This document shows positions 36,529 to 49,267 of a stretch of DNA of 64,000 nt, in pieces. Positions within the stretch are counted from its first letter, which is position 1; every line of letters starts with the position of its first letter. Both the position numbers and the translations under genes were made by a program. The DNA lies in the NCBI RefSeq assembly GCF_004210375.1, contig NC_134825.1:74887558-74951557 (forward strand), in the 5' to 3' direction. The notes beneath the pieces are model-generated. The model was not told the origin of the DNA. It ran no database searches and saw only the letters and a list, made by a program, of their open reading frames with translations. This stretch comes from Tachypleus tridentatus (lineage: Eukaryota > Arthropoda > Merostomata > Xiphosura > Limulidae).

Positions 36529-36643
36529 AGATTATAATGGACATCCGCCATATTTGATCGATAACTCAGTGCTTTCTTGTAAGCCCATTCTGCTTTAGTC
36601 TTCTTGCCTTGAGCACTCAAAATGTTGGCCAAATTTCCGTAAG
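36529..36643 (-). CDS. TMTC2: TMTC2 exon: first TPR
   Basis: Residues 517 (split Ala) to 554. Acceptor aaatatag; donor AATCT followed by GTAGGTAT, phase 2. Encodes YGNLANILSAQGKKTKAEW and AYKKALSYRSN, a full TPR with the small residues expected at helix A/B contacts, then the start of the next repeat (MADVHYN). SYRSNMAD is close to the same position in vertebrate TMTC2 as I recall it. An imperfect AT-rich tandem array ends about 40 nt past the donor. Confidence 0.93.
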
Positions 36644-37865
36644 CTATATTTGAAAATATGTAACAAACTATTTTATTCATTTAAATAGCATTCTACAGGG
36701 TGACCGAAGAGTAACTGGCTTGTGATGTATTATTAATGTAATTGTTTGCATCAGTACAGAAGAGATACCAGCAGTAATTTCCACAAAAAAATAGGCCTCT
36801 TTAAACAAACGTATTCAGTTTACATGTGTGTTCTGATTTCTAAACAGATATTACCACAGGAAATAATTTATTCTATGCATGTTTTACTTCTCAGCCATCC
36901 TGTATGTTTTAATTATTTTTTAATAACTTGCTTACAAACATCACGATTGTAATTTCAAAATATGTTACATTGCAATTAACTACTTATATCTACAATCTAC
37001 ATCCTGAATGTGCTTTTCTAAATTAACGTACGTTTAGAATTTAACTCGCCAGTTTTTATGAAAGCAATACCGTAGTCACTAACTTCAAACCTAGTAACTG
37101 TACACTATAATTGTTAAAAAAATAACACTGGTGAGGTCCCGTTTATTATTTTTATGTTTATTTATATATATATGATTTAAAATAACAAGTTGAAATATGA
37201 CTTCTTATTTATAACATGTTAATGTTTTTATATTCATTTACAGACTAATTTTGAAGAGCCGTATATATTTTTAACATCGCTCTTATGGGCCTAATATTCG
37301 TGATAACATCTCCAGGCCAGAATGATTTTCTTTTAAATCGAATATTAGGCCTATTGGTCTACCGCATCGTCAGCTTTCAGCGTTTGACATCACACTTCTC
37401 CGATATGTACACGACTTTATACCAGACATCATGCTGTGATATTCTAAAAATTTAAAATACTAATATGAAATCTACTCGATAAATATAAATATAACAAACA
37501 GCTTTAGTATAAAAATAATTAACATGCTATGGTAGATTTCACTTTGGTTATATATGTAAGAAGTAAACAGTATTTTGTCATGGCAGAGTGTATTGTACGG
37601 GATCCAGTGTATCGACACTTCTTATATATTGCACTTCTTAATGAAACACTAATAATACATTCATAGAATGAAAAGATTTATCTGGCTCTTTTACATTAAC
37701 AGCAGAAAAAGACATGCGTTATCTCTAGAAATACAGCTTAAATCATCGCTCACACTGAAACTTAAACTATAACCCGAAATATTCAAATAAACCCATTAAT
37801 AAAATAGAGACAAACGAAGTAGAAACTCGTATTTCAAAGAAAGCGTTTTTCTCTCAAAGCGTTCC

Positions 37866-37985
37866 CGTTTGGACAGCGGTAAGTCTACGGATTTAGAATG
37901 CTAAAATCAGTGGTTTGATTCCCTTCGGTGAACATGGCAGATAGCCTGATGCCGCTTTGCTTGAAGAAAAAACACACACACTTAA
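37866..37985 (+). mobile_element. SINE-C, diverged
   Basis: gacagcggtaagtctacgga, gtggtttgattcccttcggt, gatagcctgatgccgctttg and a (CA)n end. The only plus-oriented SINE-C here. Confidence 0.82.
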
Positions 37986-38585
37986 ACCATATGGTTTCGA
38001 ACGGTGTTCGAAGGAGCTCCTCCTGGGATATATATATATATATATCTTTAATGTATGTGAAAGTCCTATGCTTATTTACTTATACGTATTGACTAAGGAA
38101 CATAATAGCCATAAATGTAATAATAGCCATAAATGAAAATAAAAGGAGTTAACCAACAACCAAAACAAAGAACCCAAGTGATGATCTCCGATACTCTATA
38201 TGCATTCGCCGCGAACAAAGCTATATACATATATAAATCTTTAGAGTAACATTTATAAAGAGATACACACACTGTATCTCTTTATATTCTTCTATCTGAG
38301 ATTTGATCCAAATATATCTGCATGTATGTACCAAACACAGCGAGAACGAATTGCCATTTAAAAGTCGAAAACAGAGCTAAATGCAAGATTAAAATGAAAA
38401 CTGTTTGACTATGAAGGAAGATAAAGATAAAGACAGAACAGAGACAATTTATGTAAAGTAAGCAGATGAGGTGAATGTATAACAAAGTCACAATTTGAAG
38501 ATTTATGTTTATAATTTTTGAAGTTCATAGAAGTTAAATTATTGAATTGTTCCATTTACGTGATAGTTCATATGTGCCTGGATGT

Positions 38586-38716
38586 GTTTGTTTGTTTGTT
38601 TAGAATTAAGCACAAAGCTACACAATGGCCTATCTGTGCTCTGCTCACCACGGGTATCGAAACTCAATTTTTAGCGGTGTGAGTCCGCAGACATACCACT
38701 TTGCTACATGGGGGCA
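38586..38716 (-). mobile_element. SINE-B, full length
   Basis: gtttgtttgtttgtttagaa tail, cacaatggcctatctgtgct, ccacgggtatcgaaactcaa and catacc in complement. Confidence 0.88.
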
Positions 38717-39017
38717 TACGCCTGGAACATACACTTGAATCTGCATTATATATGAATACACTAGTCAAGTTAACAAACTGTCGTACAGTACTGTTTGATC
38801 AAAAAGCATAACGCTATAAAACTTAATAAAGAAATACTTAGATTAGACGATGTGTTTAATGTCAATATATAATATAAAAGGAATCATTCACGTTTGTAAT
38901 CCGAACTATAATCTCAGGTGAGGTCAAATTAGGCACCACGTTCGTCAGGTCAGATGTAAAGCCGTGTTCTTAACATAAGCTAGGCAAGTAGGGGCTTGTC
39001 CTCCACTTACTTTTATA

Positions 39018-40256
39018 TACAATACTGTGTAAAAGTGTGAAGACAAAGTCAAAAATTATACTTTAGGCTACTTTCAAAGTTGAATGAGTGTTTGGGGTCA
39101 TTACCTTCTTGGTAGTCGAATTCGTTACGAAGAATACGTAAAATCACTGGATATACCATGACTGGTCGGTGTCTGGATGTAGTTGTGCTGGTTCATTATT
39201 CTATCTATTTTACAGTATTTCCTGTCGCCTTAGCAGAAAAATACCTCCAAACCATCACAAACCTCCCCCATGCTTCATGGTAAGTGCTATGCATTAAAAT
39301 AAGTATCTTTCATCTTTTTTTTTTTCCGCCGGACGCACAGCCGATGCTTTGAACCAAATATTTTAAACTTCGACTCATCCGTTCGTAACACCCTTTTCTA
39401 ATTGCCAATAGCCAAATTTTGTAATTTTTGGCAATGTCAGTCTCTTGACAATGTTTGGACACCAAATTAAATGTTTTTTTAAACTGCTACACAACCAAAT
39501 ATTCCATTCCCTTTGAGTCTTCTTGATACTGTAGATCTGGATACTTTTATCTTATTTGGTACATTATTGTTTATCTCATGCTTGAGATCAGTGACAGTCT
39601 TCCTTCTATCTCGCAGGTTACATAAACTAAGATACTTAACATAAATATTATCGAGTTTAAATGTTCTGCCTTTTCATTTCCTATTTTCATATTTACCTCT
39701 TTTGGTCTCATGATCAAGTGTGTACTTAAAAATGTTCTGGGAGCATTTCAGGTCTGTAGCAATTTGTCAGAGTTCAACCAGTATCATGTAAAGCTTTTGT
39801 GCAAATTATCTATTCTACTGACAATTCTCTACGCTTTTTGGGCTATGGCATGACAAAAAAAAACAAAAAACTTAAGAGTTTTAAGTAATGTTTTTATCAA
39901 AGTTTACATTTGAAGTGCTTTTAAACTGATTTCTTCTATCATATGCCGATACCTTGTTAGTTTCTTTCTATATAGTTAAGACACCACATATGGTACCATG
40001 ACAGTTAATTCAGGCCCTAAACTTGATCAGTATGTTGAATGAAGCAGACATTTTATGACTTGCCCTTGGTACAAATATATGGGAATTCTGAAGAATGATT
40101 AGTATTCTCACCTTGGTTTATTCAGTGTCAGTATGGATCACTGAAGCATTACCATAGTGTTGAAATTTACATTCTGTAATGGGTTGGAAGAATTAACTTC
40201 ATGAAATGGAAAGAATGTCTTAACACTTATGTAGACTACTGTGTGTGTATACAATT
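39018..40256 (-). mobile_element. Tc1-like transposon, degraded copy 1
   Basis: Read on the minus strand, this aligns in order with the element at 43455-45990. Shared landmarks include ttagggcctgaattaactgt, gtagagaattgtca, ggcggaa..gatgaaagatac, then catgggggaggtttgtgatg. The last encodes a decayed Tc1 'GG..V.VWG.F' block. Ends resemble inverted repeats: tactgtg..aaaagtgtgaagac at the left and its rough complement at the right. About 300 bp between caaacactcat and ttgaaagtagcct is missing relative to copy 2, removing the second catalytic region. Many stops; non-functional. Confidence 0.75.
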
Positions 40257-40320
40257 TCTTGTACATCAGTTACTTAACTTGTATTATTATTAATGTGTGT
40301 CATGTACTTTAAACATAATG

Positions 40321-40476
40321 TTTGGTTTGTTTTGGAGTTCGCACAAAGCTACGCGAGGGCTATCTGTGCTAGCCGTTCCTAATTTAGCAGTGTAAGACTA
40401 GAGGGAAGGCAGGTAGTCATCACCACCCACTGCCAACTCTTGGGCTCCTCTTTTACCAACTAATAGTGGAATTTTA
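40321..40476 (-). mobile_element. SINE-A, 3' half only
   Basis: From the tail (tttggtttgttttggagttc) through gtcatcaccacccactgcca to caactaatagtgga; the tRNA-like half is absent. Confidence 0.85.
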
Positions 40477-41079
40477 AGCCACATTACTGTACTTTAAAAT
40501 ATACCATTTATTAGAGAATTACTTATAATGTATAGATAAACTGCATATTTATATTTTTATTTTACTGACAAAATGCTTCACATAGTGAAGTCTAATTGGT
40601 TTACATTTTTCTATATAATAAATTCTACCAGAAGAGCCTCTGAGATGCTAATATAATATATATATATAGATATGTTATTATTACATAATACATACAATTA
40701 ATAATAATTACAACTAATAATAAATAGTATTAACTTTAAGTGACAGGCAAACTGTAGAAGCTTCTTTGTTCTGGGTCATCAGGTGGGTTGGCACCTTCAC
40801 TGCTAGTGGTAAATTCAGGCTGGTATAACTGCAAATATTAAAGTGATAGTAATGCGCCATATAATTGTGCAGAGTTTCTAAATTTGTCGGCAGATATATA
40901 TTTATAATTTCCGCCGATATTTCCACATTTCCACACGGATTTAGAATGCCTCCAGTCATAGGACTCTTATATAAGCACAAAAGTGTGCTCCTTTCAAACC
41001 AACCACATGCGCAAATATTTCTGTGCGTTCGTCCTCGCAGCGGATGATGGAAAAAGAATAAGTCGTTAAATAAAGAAGG

Positions 41080-41190
41080 CCCCCTAGTAATAGTATATCT
41101 GCGGACTCACATCGCTAAAAACCGTGTTTCGATACCCGTGATGTGCAGAGCACAGATAGACCATTGTGTAGTTGTTTAATTCAAAACAAA
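41080..41190 (+). mobile_element. SINE-B
   Basis: ggccccctagtaatagtata, tctgcggactcacatcgcta, tttcgatacccgtgatgtgc, agagcacagatagaccattg and a CAAA-like tail. Confidence 0.85.
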
Positions 41191-42807
41191 AAATAAAGGA
41201 AACTATTAGTGTTTAATTGGGTAATTTTGTTTAATTATTTCAATTTCCCGTTTTGGTGTTCTCAGTAATTGTTTCCACGGTGTCAGCCATAGGGTTCCCA
41301 TTCACAATAAAATTACAGCCTCAAAATAGTATACAACATTATGGCCGTACAGCAAAAATGCCTTTTGTATCATGTATAACCTTTTGCTTTTTTGTTATTA
41401 TCAAGAAGGCATTAAATAATCGTACAAGACTAGAAACTTTCGGATCTGAGCTGGCACTCAGAAACAGATATATTAAATTTAGCCAAATTTACGAATTACA
41501 TTGTATTTCCCAAAATTACTTTATTTCTGCGTTGAAATGTGGAAATGGACAACATAAGTCATGCCGAATTTATTTCTTTAACCGCTTTATGTTTTCTCTT
41601 GTAATGGTACGTAATGCTAATCTTTTAATATACCATATATACCACACCGGTAAATAGGGAGTTAGTTTGATACTTCATCACTTACAAGTCACAAATTGTA
41701 CAGCTTTGCGCTTAATTAAAAAAGAATAACAGATCACGAAAGCATTAAGGAAATTTGTATCTAATAAAAAAACTACCAGAGTTAACCATCATCACTACTT
41801 TCCATTTCAATACCGATATGAAATGGCGAAAAGTCTACGAACTTAAAAATTATACTTTTTTATAGCGAACCAATTAAACTCTTGGAACCAGGAGGTTAAG
41901 AAAACCTTTTATAACCAAACATATTAGCATTGCTAAGGAATATTAGACCTTGAAGCTACCACTACAAGTATAACATAAAGAAGAAAAAATGAATTTATAA
42001 ACGTAAATGATGCAAGTACGCAGACGAAAAAAAAATGTAGACACTAGGACGCCTTTACATTAATTGAACACTTTGCTTCTACGTACAGTAGAATTTGTGG
42101 AGAGTCATTTTTCATGAGGGAAGCTGTGACAACGTGTGGAAGAACTAATCATCAAGAATCTGTGTCATTGACGTAGCTTTCTGACGCCCTCGGGCGAGTG
42201 ATCAAATCGGTCGATGTCAGAAGCTGAACTGATTTGACACTTTGTTATCAGGGTTAGCCATGATATCGCACTCCCTAACACATCTTCCATCAGGGAACTC
42301 AATTTTGCGAATCCACATGAGACACTAACAGCATTCTTATCGTACACCTGGGGGGAAAAGGGGCTGACATTGATTTTGGTTGAACGTAAGAGAACCCTTT
42401 TAGCATAATGAACGTGTTTTAAATTAGAAAATCGCCATGCGTAACTTCTCCAAATAATAATAACTAGAAGTAATTTTTTCTGTGAAAAATTTCATGTTTA
42501 ATATATTTAATGTAGTGTAAGTACAGATAGAGTGTGTATATCATTTTGTTTTTAATTCATATAAAAATATTATATGAAGCATCAGTATTTGATACGTATG
42601 AATTTAAGTGTTATCACTTGTGTTTATTCGCAAGTCCTGTAACGACTAGTGGCTGTTCTTATACTTGTATTATTACATTTGTCAACCTGTATTTATCACC
42701 TATTTATTATTTTCAGAGGGAGAGAAATTTCATAAACTGTTGATAAGAATATATGTCTTAGCAAGTTTAAGATAAGCCATAGCGCCTTCGCAATTCTTTA
42801 TTTTTTC

Positions 42808-42811
<4 letters not shown>

Positions 42812-42842
<31 letters not shown>
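42812..42842. repeat. (TA)n microsatellite
   Basis: About 15 uninterrupted TA dinucleotides in an intron. Shorter TA runs also occur at about 20880, 23523, 38030 and 43208. Confidence 0.9.
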
Positions 42843-42844
<2 letters not shown>

Positions 42845-44399
42845 TAATGCAGGTACCGTATCACATGTTACAAGTAGAAAGTTTAATCGCGTCCACTGTT
42901 TAATTAGATGTCACAGATCAATTTAAACGTTTTCAACACAAAAGTGCGAGTGTGAAATGCTGATATAATAAAGAATCACTCTTTGCCAGGTTGGACACCA
43001 TATACCAAAAACATATATCCGGTAAACACGTGGTTACAGTGCATAATTGCTTGAATGATTTAACACGTGACATAACCTATGGAAGTTGTTATATTTCCCC
43101 TCATTTACAAAATTTCCATGATGAAATAAAAAGTAATGTAACAATATTAGTATTTATGAGAATAACTAATAGATAGTTCATTTTTCTTTCTGAAAGAGAG
43201 CTGAGAATATATATATATATATATTCCACTAATTGCACAAATGATATAAAGAATCTGATTCTCATACAAAATAAATCAACTGCTACAAAATAAAACAGTG
43301 TAATAACTACTCAGGAAAAAAACAACAGCTTTATTCAACACGACATATGGCATCATACACAGAGTGACTGACTTCTCGTGAAAGGGAGTTGTCATAGAAG
43401 AGCAACCATTTTCGTTATAGCCGGAATAACCGAAAGGTATGCATTTTTGTAGATGTGCTTGTATACATACTGTAAAATAGTGTTATAATAAGATAATACA
43501 TTTATTATTCTTTCCATTGTACGTGGCTAATTTTTCTCTACTATTGTGGAATATAAATTTCAACTCTATGGTAATGCTTCACTGATCCCTGTTGACATAT
43601 GAATGAGTCAGGTTGAAAATACTTGTCACTCTTTAGAATTCCCACATACTTGTACTAAGGATAGGCCATACGAATCAAATTTAGGGTCCGAATTAACTGT
43701 CATGGTACTCCATGCAGTGGTTTAACTATATAAAAAGTTAACTGGTATATGGCACTACCGGCGGTATATGTTAGAAGAAATCAATGTAATAGTACTTCAC
43801 AAATAAACCTTGATAAAAAAAAGTGTTTAACACTATATATTGTGTATTGTTCAAAAATCGTAGAGAATTGTCAATAGAGCATAGAATTAACATAAAAGCT
43901 TTATGTGATGCTGGTTGGACTCTCTGACAAATTGCTGCATACTTCAAATGCTACTCAAATACTATCAAGTTCACACTAGATGGCAAAGCCGAGGCAGATA
44001 AATTTGAAAATTGGAAAGGAATAACACATAAACTCAATGATACTGATGTTAAGTATCTTCGTTTATGCAGCTCTTGAGACAGTTTTCTGACTGTCACTGA
44101 TTTCAAGCATGAAATAAACAACCATGTACCAAATGACAGAAAAGTGTCCAGATCTACAGTACCAATAAGACTCAACGAGAGCGAAATATTCGATCTTGTA
44201 GACGTTAAAAATCTTTTATTTAGTCTCTAAATATTATCAAGAGACTGAAATTGCTAAAAAGTACAAAACTTGGCTGTTGATGATCAGAACATGATGTTAC
44301 AGACAAATGAGTCCAAGTTGGAAATATCTGGTTCAAAGAATAGACTCTATATCCGGCGGAAGAAAGATGAAAGATACTTGTTTCAATTCATAGCATCTA

Positions 44400-45372
44400 C
44401 ATCCTTGTGCAAATTAATTGAAACAAATGGTCATTATACAATATTTTCAGCATGGCGGCCGGTGTAGGCTCACTGAACCCGCTGATTTCCTTTAATGGTC
44501 CTTTTTTCACACAGACGGCGTCATTATCTGTTTTTTACAGTACGGCCGATCTATTTTTGAGATATATAACGAAATTTTGAGGAATATTACGCCATTCGAA
44601 ATTGCGTTAGAAGAGCAGTATACCAGTCAAAAAACAACTTCTTACTAACTCAATGAAGAAAAAACGGTATCAATGGGGTCTGAAATACAAGAACTGGACG
44701 CAAGAACAATGGAGGAAGGTGTTATTCAGTGACGACACTCATTTCTTCGTACAGGGTCAAAGAAGTCTGCATGCTCGTAGATCTCCAGGTGAGAAACTTC
44801 GAGAATCTCACATCAATCAGTTCGTAAAACATCCCTTGAAGAAGATGTTTTGGGGCTTTTTCAGCTACTATGTCGTCGGAGGCTTACATATCGTAGAAGG
44901 TATGATGCGAGGACTACAGTACATCGAAGTTTTGCAGAGAAGAGTCGTTCCAGAATTGAAAAAGAGATTTCCGGCAAGATCTGGCTCTGTGCCACACATT
45001 GAAACTTGTGAAGAATTTTATGACAACAAAGCGAATAAAGGTGCTGGACTGGCCTGGAACTCTCCGGACTTAAATCCTATTGAAAATCTTTGAGCGATTT
45101 GTAAAGAAAGATTTCGGGGAAAAGACTGTACTACGAAAGATAAGCTAACTGAGGTCATAATTGAGGTGTGGTACCGCGATCCAAAAATTAGTAAAAATTG
45201 CAGTCAACTCGTAAACTCGATGCCAAAGCGGATTAACGATCTTCTGAAAAATAAAGACGGTCATATCATGTGTTAATTTGTGAGTAATTTTTGGATTCTC
45301 AGAAATAAAACGCAAAAAAATTGAAAAAAATCGTAATTTTCCGTCTTGTTTCAATTAATTTGCACAAGCGTG
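44400..45372 (+). mobile_element. Second Tc1/mariner-type element nested in copy 2
   Basis: Flanked by TA on both sides (44398-44399 and 45373-45374). Its terminal inverted repeats contain a perfect 23-bp match (44404-44426 and 45346-45368; the left end starts catccttgtgcaaattaatt). The 973-bp length is shorter than a full Tc1 element, and the DNA-binding half of the transposase is deleted. Copy 1 gives the empty target (agcacttaccat). Confidence 0.9.
44653..45275 (+). pseudogene. Tc1-type transposase fragment, internally deleted
   Basis: From 44653 the frame reads LKYKNWTQEQWRKVLFSDDT, containing the first catalytic Asp region. Next come RRSPGEK, VKHPLKKMFWGFFSYYVVGG and a long helix-rich stretch to LKKRFPARSGS. 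The block that should hold the second Asp (QD.AP.H) is missing; a short deletion and frame change leave PHIETCEEFYDNK. It then reaches WNSPDLNPIENL and meets a premature TGA at 45091. Beyond that the same frame continues with a plausible C-terminus (RFRGKDCTTKDKLTE) to a TAA near 45275. The N-terminal helix-turn-helix domains are absent. A dead copy of a DDE transposase. Confidence 0.85.
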
Positions 45373-46596
45373 TACCATAAGTCATGGGGGAGGTGTGTGA
45401 TGGTTTGGGGGTATTTTTCTGCTCAGGCTACAGGAAACATTTGCAAAATACATGGAAGAATAGACTCGCACAATTACCATTAAATATTGGTCAGTTATGG
45501 CATATCCAGTGGTTTAAGTATTATTGGTAAAGGATTCTTTTACCAAGAAAATAATGACCTCAAACACTCATCTAATCTATGCAGAAATTACTTAGCTAAG
45601 AAAGAAATTGGAGTCATTCAAACAATACAATAGGCTCCACAGAGCCCCACTCTCAACCCAATTGTGCAAATCTGGGATTTGTTAGATCAGAACATTTACA
45701 AATAAACATTTATTTCTAAAGAAGCTTTATGAGAGTGAATGAAAGACATTTAAAGCAAAATCCCAAAGGACGCCTTAATTAAATATGTTGCAATAATGCC
45801 TGGAAGACTGTCTACAGTTATTAAAACAAAAGGAAGACACAATAAATATTAACTGTTTACTGAACTCAAACACTTCCACTGAGTTTCTCTTGCACTGAAT
45901 ATGAATATCAATAACATTTTGATGTTCCATCTGTGATTTACCTTCCATTGTTTTTTGAAAGTAGCCTGAAACCTAAATTTTGACCCTAACCTAACCTAAA
46001 TTACTGAATAAATAAATATGTATATATATAGTCAATAGATTACAATGAACAACAAAAGCTTCAGCTTTTTTTGTAACGTTCATTATCGTTAGAGACAATT
46101 AATGAAAAGAAAACAACCAAAAACAACAACAACAGTGAAACAATTCATTTTCTACATAAATTATACAAAGATCGACAGCAGCAATTAGAATATTATTAAT
46201 TGTAATATTAACGGTGTTTTTGTGTAATTCATGTGTAACCAACACAATCATGGACTCACAAGTAATGTGGTCGATAAATAGAATATGAAAACGTGTTAAA
46301 AAGCAGATGCGGTTTATAATCTGTTCTAGAACTCAATCGCATAGTAATAAAATTGCATGAAAAATATAGTAAATGCCAATATATAATACTAACTCTTTCA
46401 GAATAGAGTACAACCTACATGGTTTCAACAGAGCTGTGACGTTTTTAGATTTTTATCAACCGTTATGTTCCTACAAGATTAATTGTTTTATGGCATTACT
46501 CACTCAGAAGATTCAGTTCTCAAGTACTGACGAAGAAGACGGGAGAAAGTATATTTAGAAGAATTTATTTTGATTACTGATATCAAGTATACGTAC

Positions 46597-47560
46597 CTTT
46601 AGGCGGATTGATGGGTATACCTGACCTGTAGAGACTTTCCTCGGTGTGCCAGTCTTGATTTCTTCGAAGTGTTCGAATTGAGAAGAGAATCAATAATAAT
46701 ACCAAGAAATACAATAATGTTCTGCGTCTTCTAACACTTTCCTGGTGTCTGTATAGTTGTTCTAACCCTAATGCAATGAGAAGACAGAAGCCCATGCTGG
46801 GTATGTAGAGAACACGTTCGGCAACAACAAAGCCCACGTAGAAGAACAAGTTGGTGGCTGGAATGAATGGCAGTACCAGGAGAGCCAGAGAGTGAATCAC
46901 AGCCTCCAGACGATAAGAGTTGGCTATTGAACATTCGGTACACTCGGAGGCAATTGAGTACACAGATGGCTGACACAGCGATTGTTGTATATGACAATTC
47001 CCATTGGAAACACGGTGTCCGTTACAGTTTGACTGAGGGGAAACGTGACTGTTATTATTGTTGTTATTATTCAATATAGGAACACACTTTTTATATCTCT
47101 GTGTTGACCCACTGTGGCTGGAATAAAAGGTAAGTTTTGGACTCTGATTTACAGTTTGACACAAACAAGCATGAGTGCTCACTAGACTGAAGGCACTTTC
47201 TGAAAGAGCTCCTTTTCTAGACAAGTGTTTATGTACATAAAGAAAAATATAAATTAATCCTCCATAGAAACACAGAGATAGAAGGTTCCTTGGGTCGAAG
47301 ATGGAGCAAACGAGGGGCACAGCTTCCATAGACCAATCAAAGCTCAGCCACATCGGACATAACAATAGCCAAAAATTGAAGGCTGGGAGATAAAGAAATG
47401 TTAACATTCGAGTGACAAAACTGTCACTATCTGCTGCAGGGTTGTCTGCTGGGGCAAAATCTGGGGGTTTTCTGCCCATTAGATGTACTCTGAACCCCAC
47501 CAGGACAATTGCTGCCCCCATGAGATGAAGGAGCCCCTCTCGAAGACCTTGGTAACGTTT
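46597..47560 (-). CDS. TMTC2: TMTC2 exon: DUF1736 region, polar Asn-rich insert, last membrane helices
   Basis: The largest exon, residues 196-516 plus one base. Acceptor gcatttcag, phase 0; donor AAAG followed by GTACGT, phase 1. After KRYQGLREG and a hydrophobic helix comes the DUF1736 core: DNPAADSDSFVTRMLTFLYL, then a WLLLCP helix, FDWSMEAVPLV and DPRNLLS. A long polar, Ser/Asn/Cys-rich insert follows, including seven consecutive Asn codons. The exon ends with membrane helices around LLVLPFIPATNLFFYVGFV, the conserved AERVLYIPSMGFCLLIALGL, a further Leu-rich helix, and ESLYRSG leading into the TPRs. The insert corresponds to a variable loop of TMTC2 and accounts for most of the extra length. 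The acceptor-proximal intron (47571-47617) is also the unit of a tandem array at 49268-49885. Confidence 0.95.
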
Positions 47561-49267
47561 CTGAAATGCACAAAAGCTGTAGTAAGCAACAATGAAATAC
47601 CTTAACTAAATATTTACCAAAAGTTGTAAAAATATCTACTTGGTTGTTTACTGAAACACAATATATATAAACTTACAAGAAGATACAGTCATGCTGCTAC
47701 GACGTATAATACTGAACAAAGAAGTTGAAATATAGTTGGTTACACCTGATATTACAAAAAAGTAAAAAAACAAAGGTTTTAAAGCACATAGTATGCAAAA
47801 GCACCAAGAGCATTGTGCAACACAGATAACTGTTACCAAGCACATGCTGTTAAGTGCTCACTCGTATGATCCAAAAATTAGTAATATGTCTTACTTTATA
47901 AGCTATATTTAATTTGCTGTATGCTGGACCTTCTATGAACTAATTATGGCTTATTTTATTCATATATATATCATGCCTTTTTGTTTTCTAGAATAGCGGT
48001 TCTTGACCTTCTATCAACTAATTCCATTCCTAAAAAAATGATGGGCCACTTTAAACGTTAACTTTTTAAACTATTTTAAAATTATATCGTAAAACAATAT
48101 ACTTTAGTATACATATTTTAAAACATGCATTTGTTTTTTCAACTATCTTTCAGACTGGCTGAAATCTTCCTGTGAAATGGCAGTTGGGAACTGCCACTCT
48201 AGATTATATGCAGTGTCTCACTAAAACCTTTGCTCTTTTATAGTAAATATGTCTGAGCTGTTGGGTTTTAAACTAGTGAACACTTTGGTAGCAAACACTG
48301 TGATATTATTTGATATTTCAGTTTGATGTCGAGACAACCAGCATTACATTATTTAATAAAATTTTGAAAGACCAATTAAATTGTTATAATCTTTATTCAA
48401 TATGTGCATAACTAAACTGTTTCAACAGGTTTTTAAAAAAACCCACTAATTCTTTAGTGAAACACATGAAATTTTATAAATGTGAATTTAAAAAAAAATT
48501 CTGTTACAATGGATCTAATTTTTAACATGAAATAATCAAAACTTAAAAATATTGCTTTTATTTGAGGTGATCTTTTCTAATGATAATTATGGAAAGATAA
48601 AATAATTTTTTACTCAGAAAGAAATGTCTCTGCTCTCATGGTGTAAACACATTACCTTAATATATTACAAATTAAAATACCAAGTCATTTGTTACCCAGA
48701 TAGAAGTGCCTCTGCTTACTTGGTGTAACCTCACTAATTTAAATATATTACAAATTAAAATATCAAAATCAATGTTCATTCAGTCTGATAAATGACTGCA
48801 TAAGCTCTCTACTTCCATTTAAAGCATCAAACTAAGTTTGGTACAGAAGTAATTAAAAAGCACAAGGGGGGTGATAAAGGAATTGAAAGAAAAATACCAT
48901 AAGGTAATCTTGTCAGGGATACTGCCCAAAATTAACTGCATGGATGAAGTTATAAGATTGTCACTAGGGCTAAATGCTGGCTTAAACTAGTATGTAAAAT
49001 GAGCATACTGGCTGTTTGAACTTGTGGAAACAGTTCAGTGGAATAAGGTAGCTTTTCAGAATGGACAGTTTACATTTAAATTAGATAGAAGTTGGCTTAT
49101 TTGCCAGGCCTATTAACTCAGCTGAAAGGGAAGTTTTAAACAAGGACTAGATGATGGTGAAGGCCAAAATAACTAGAAGAATAAGAGGCAAAGGAAAGTT
49201 AAGCATATCAAATGAGTATAGTAGTAGTTATAAAGATGTATAAGTTATAATGGTTACTATCATAGTG

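Larger units (their letters stand above)
43455..45990 (+). mobile_element. Tc1-like transposon, degraded copy 2, split by a nested element
   Basis: Same family as copy 1, opposite orientation. The outer element runs to 44399 and resumes at 45373. Its 3' half reads, with stops and frameshifts, as SAQATGNICKIHGRID, NDLKHSSNLCRNYLAKKE and APQSPTLNPI, the second half of a Tc1 transposase catalytic domain. The terminal 20-30 bp at the 3' end are not clear. Inactive. Confidence 0.8.
36644..46596 (-). other. TMTC2 intron, 10 kb
   Basis: Holds both Tc1-like copies, the nested element, a SINE-C, a SINE-A fragment, two SINE-B copies and the (TA)n tract. A more balanced patch at 42060-42345 gives short minus-strand frames (IRKIEFPDGRCVRECDIM) with stops; not identified. 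The ORF at 41253-41657 has no recognisable domain. Confidence 0.7.

Noticed and set aside
41253..41657. 134-codon plus-strand ORF
   Set aside because: AT-driven composition, no domain, inside a TMTC2 intron; likely chance.
42060..42345. Coding exon in the balanced-composition patch
   Set aside because: Short frames on the minus strand are broken by stops and no splice sites fit. Kept only as a note under the intron entry.
46731..47079. Overlapping ORFs on both strands within exon 46597-47560
   Set aside because: Shadow frames of the TMTC2 exon.
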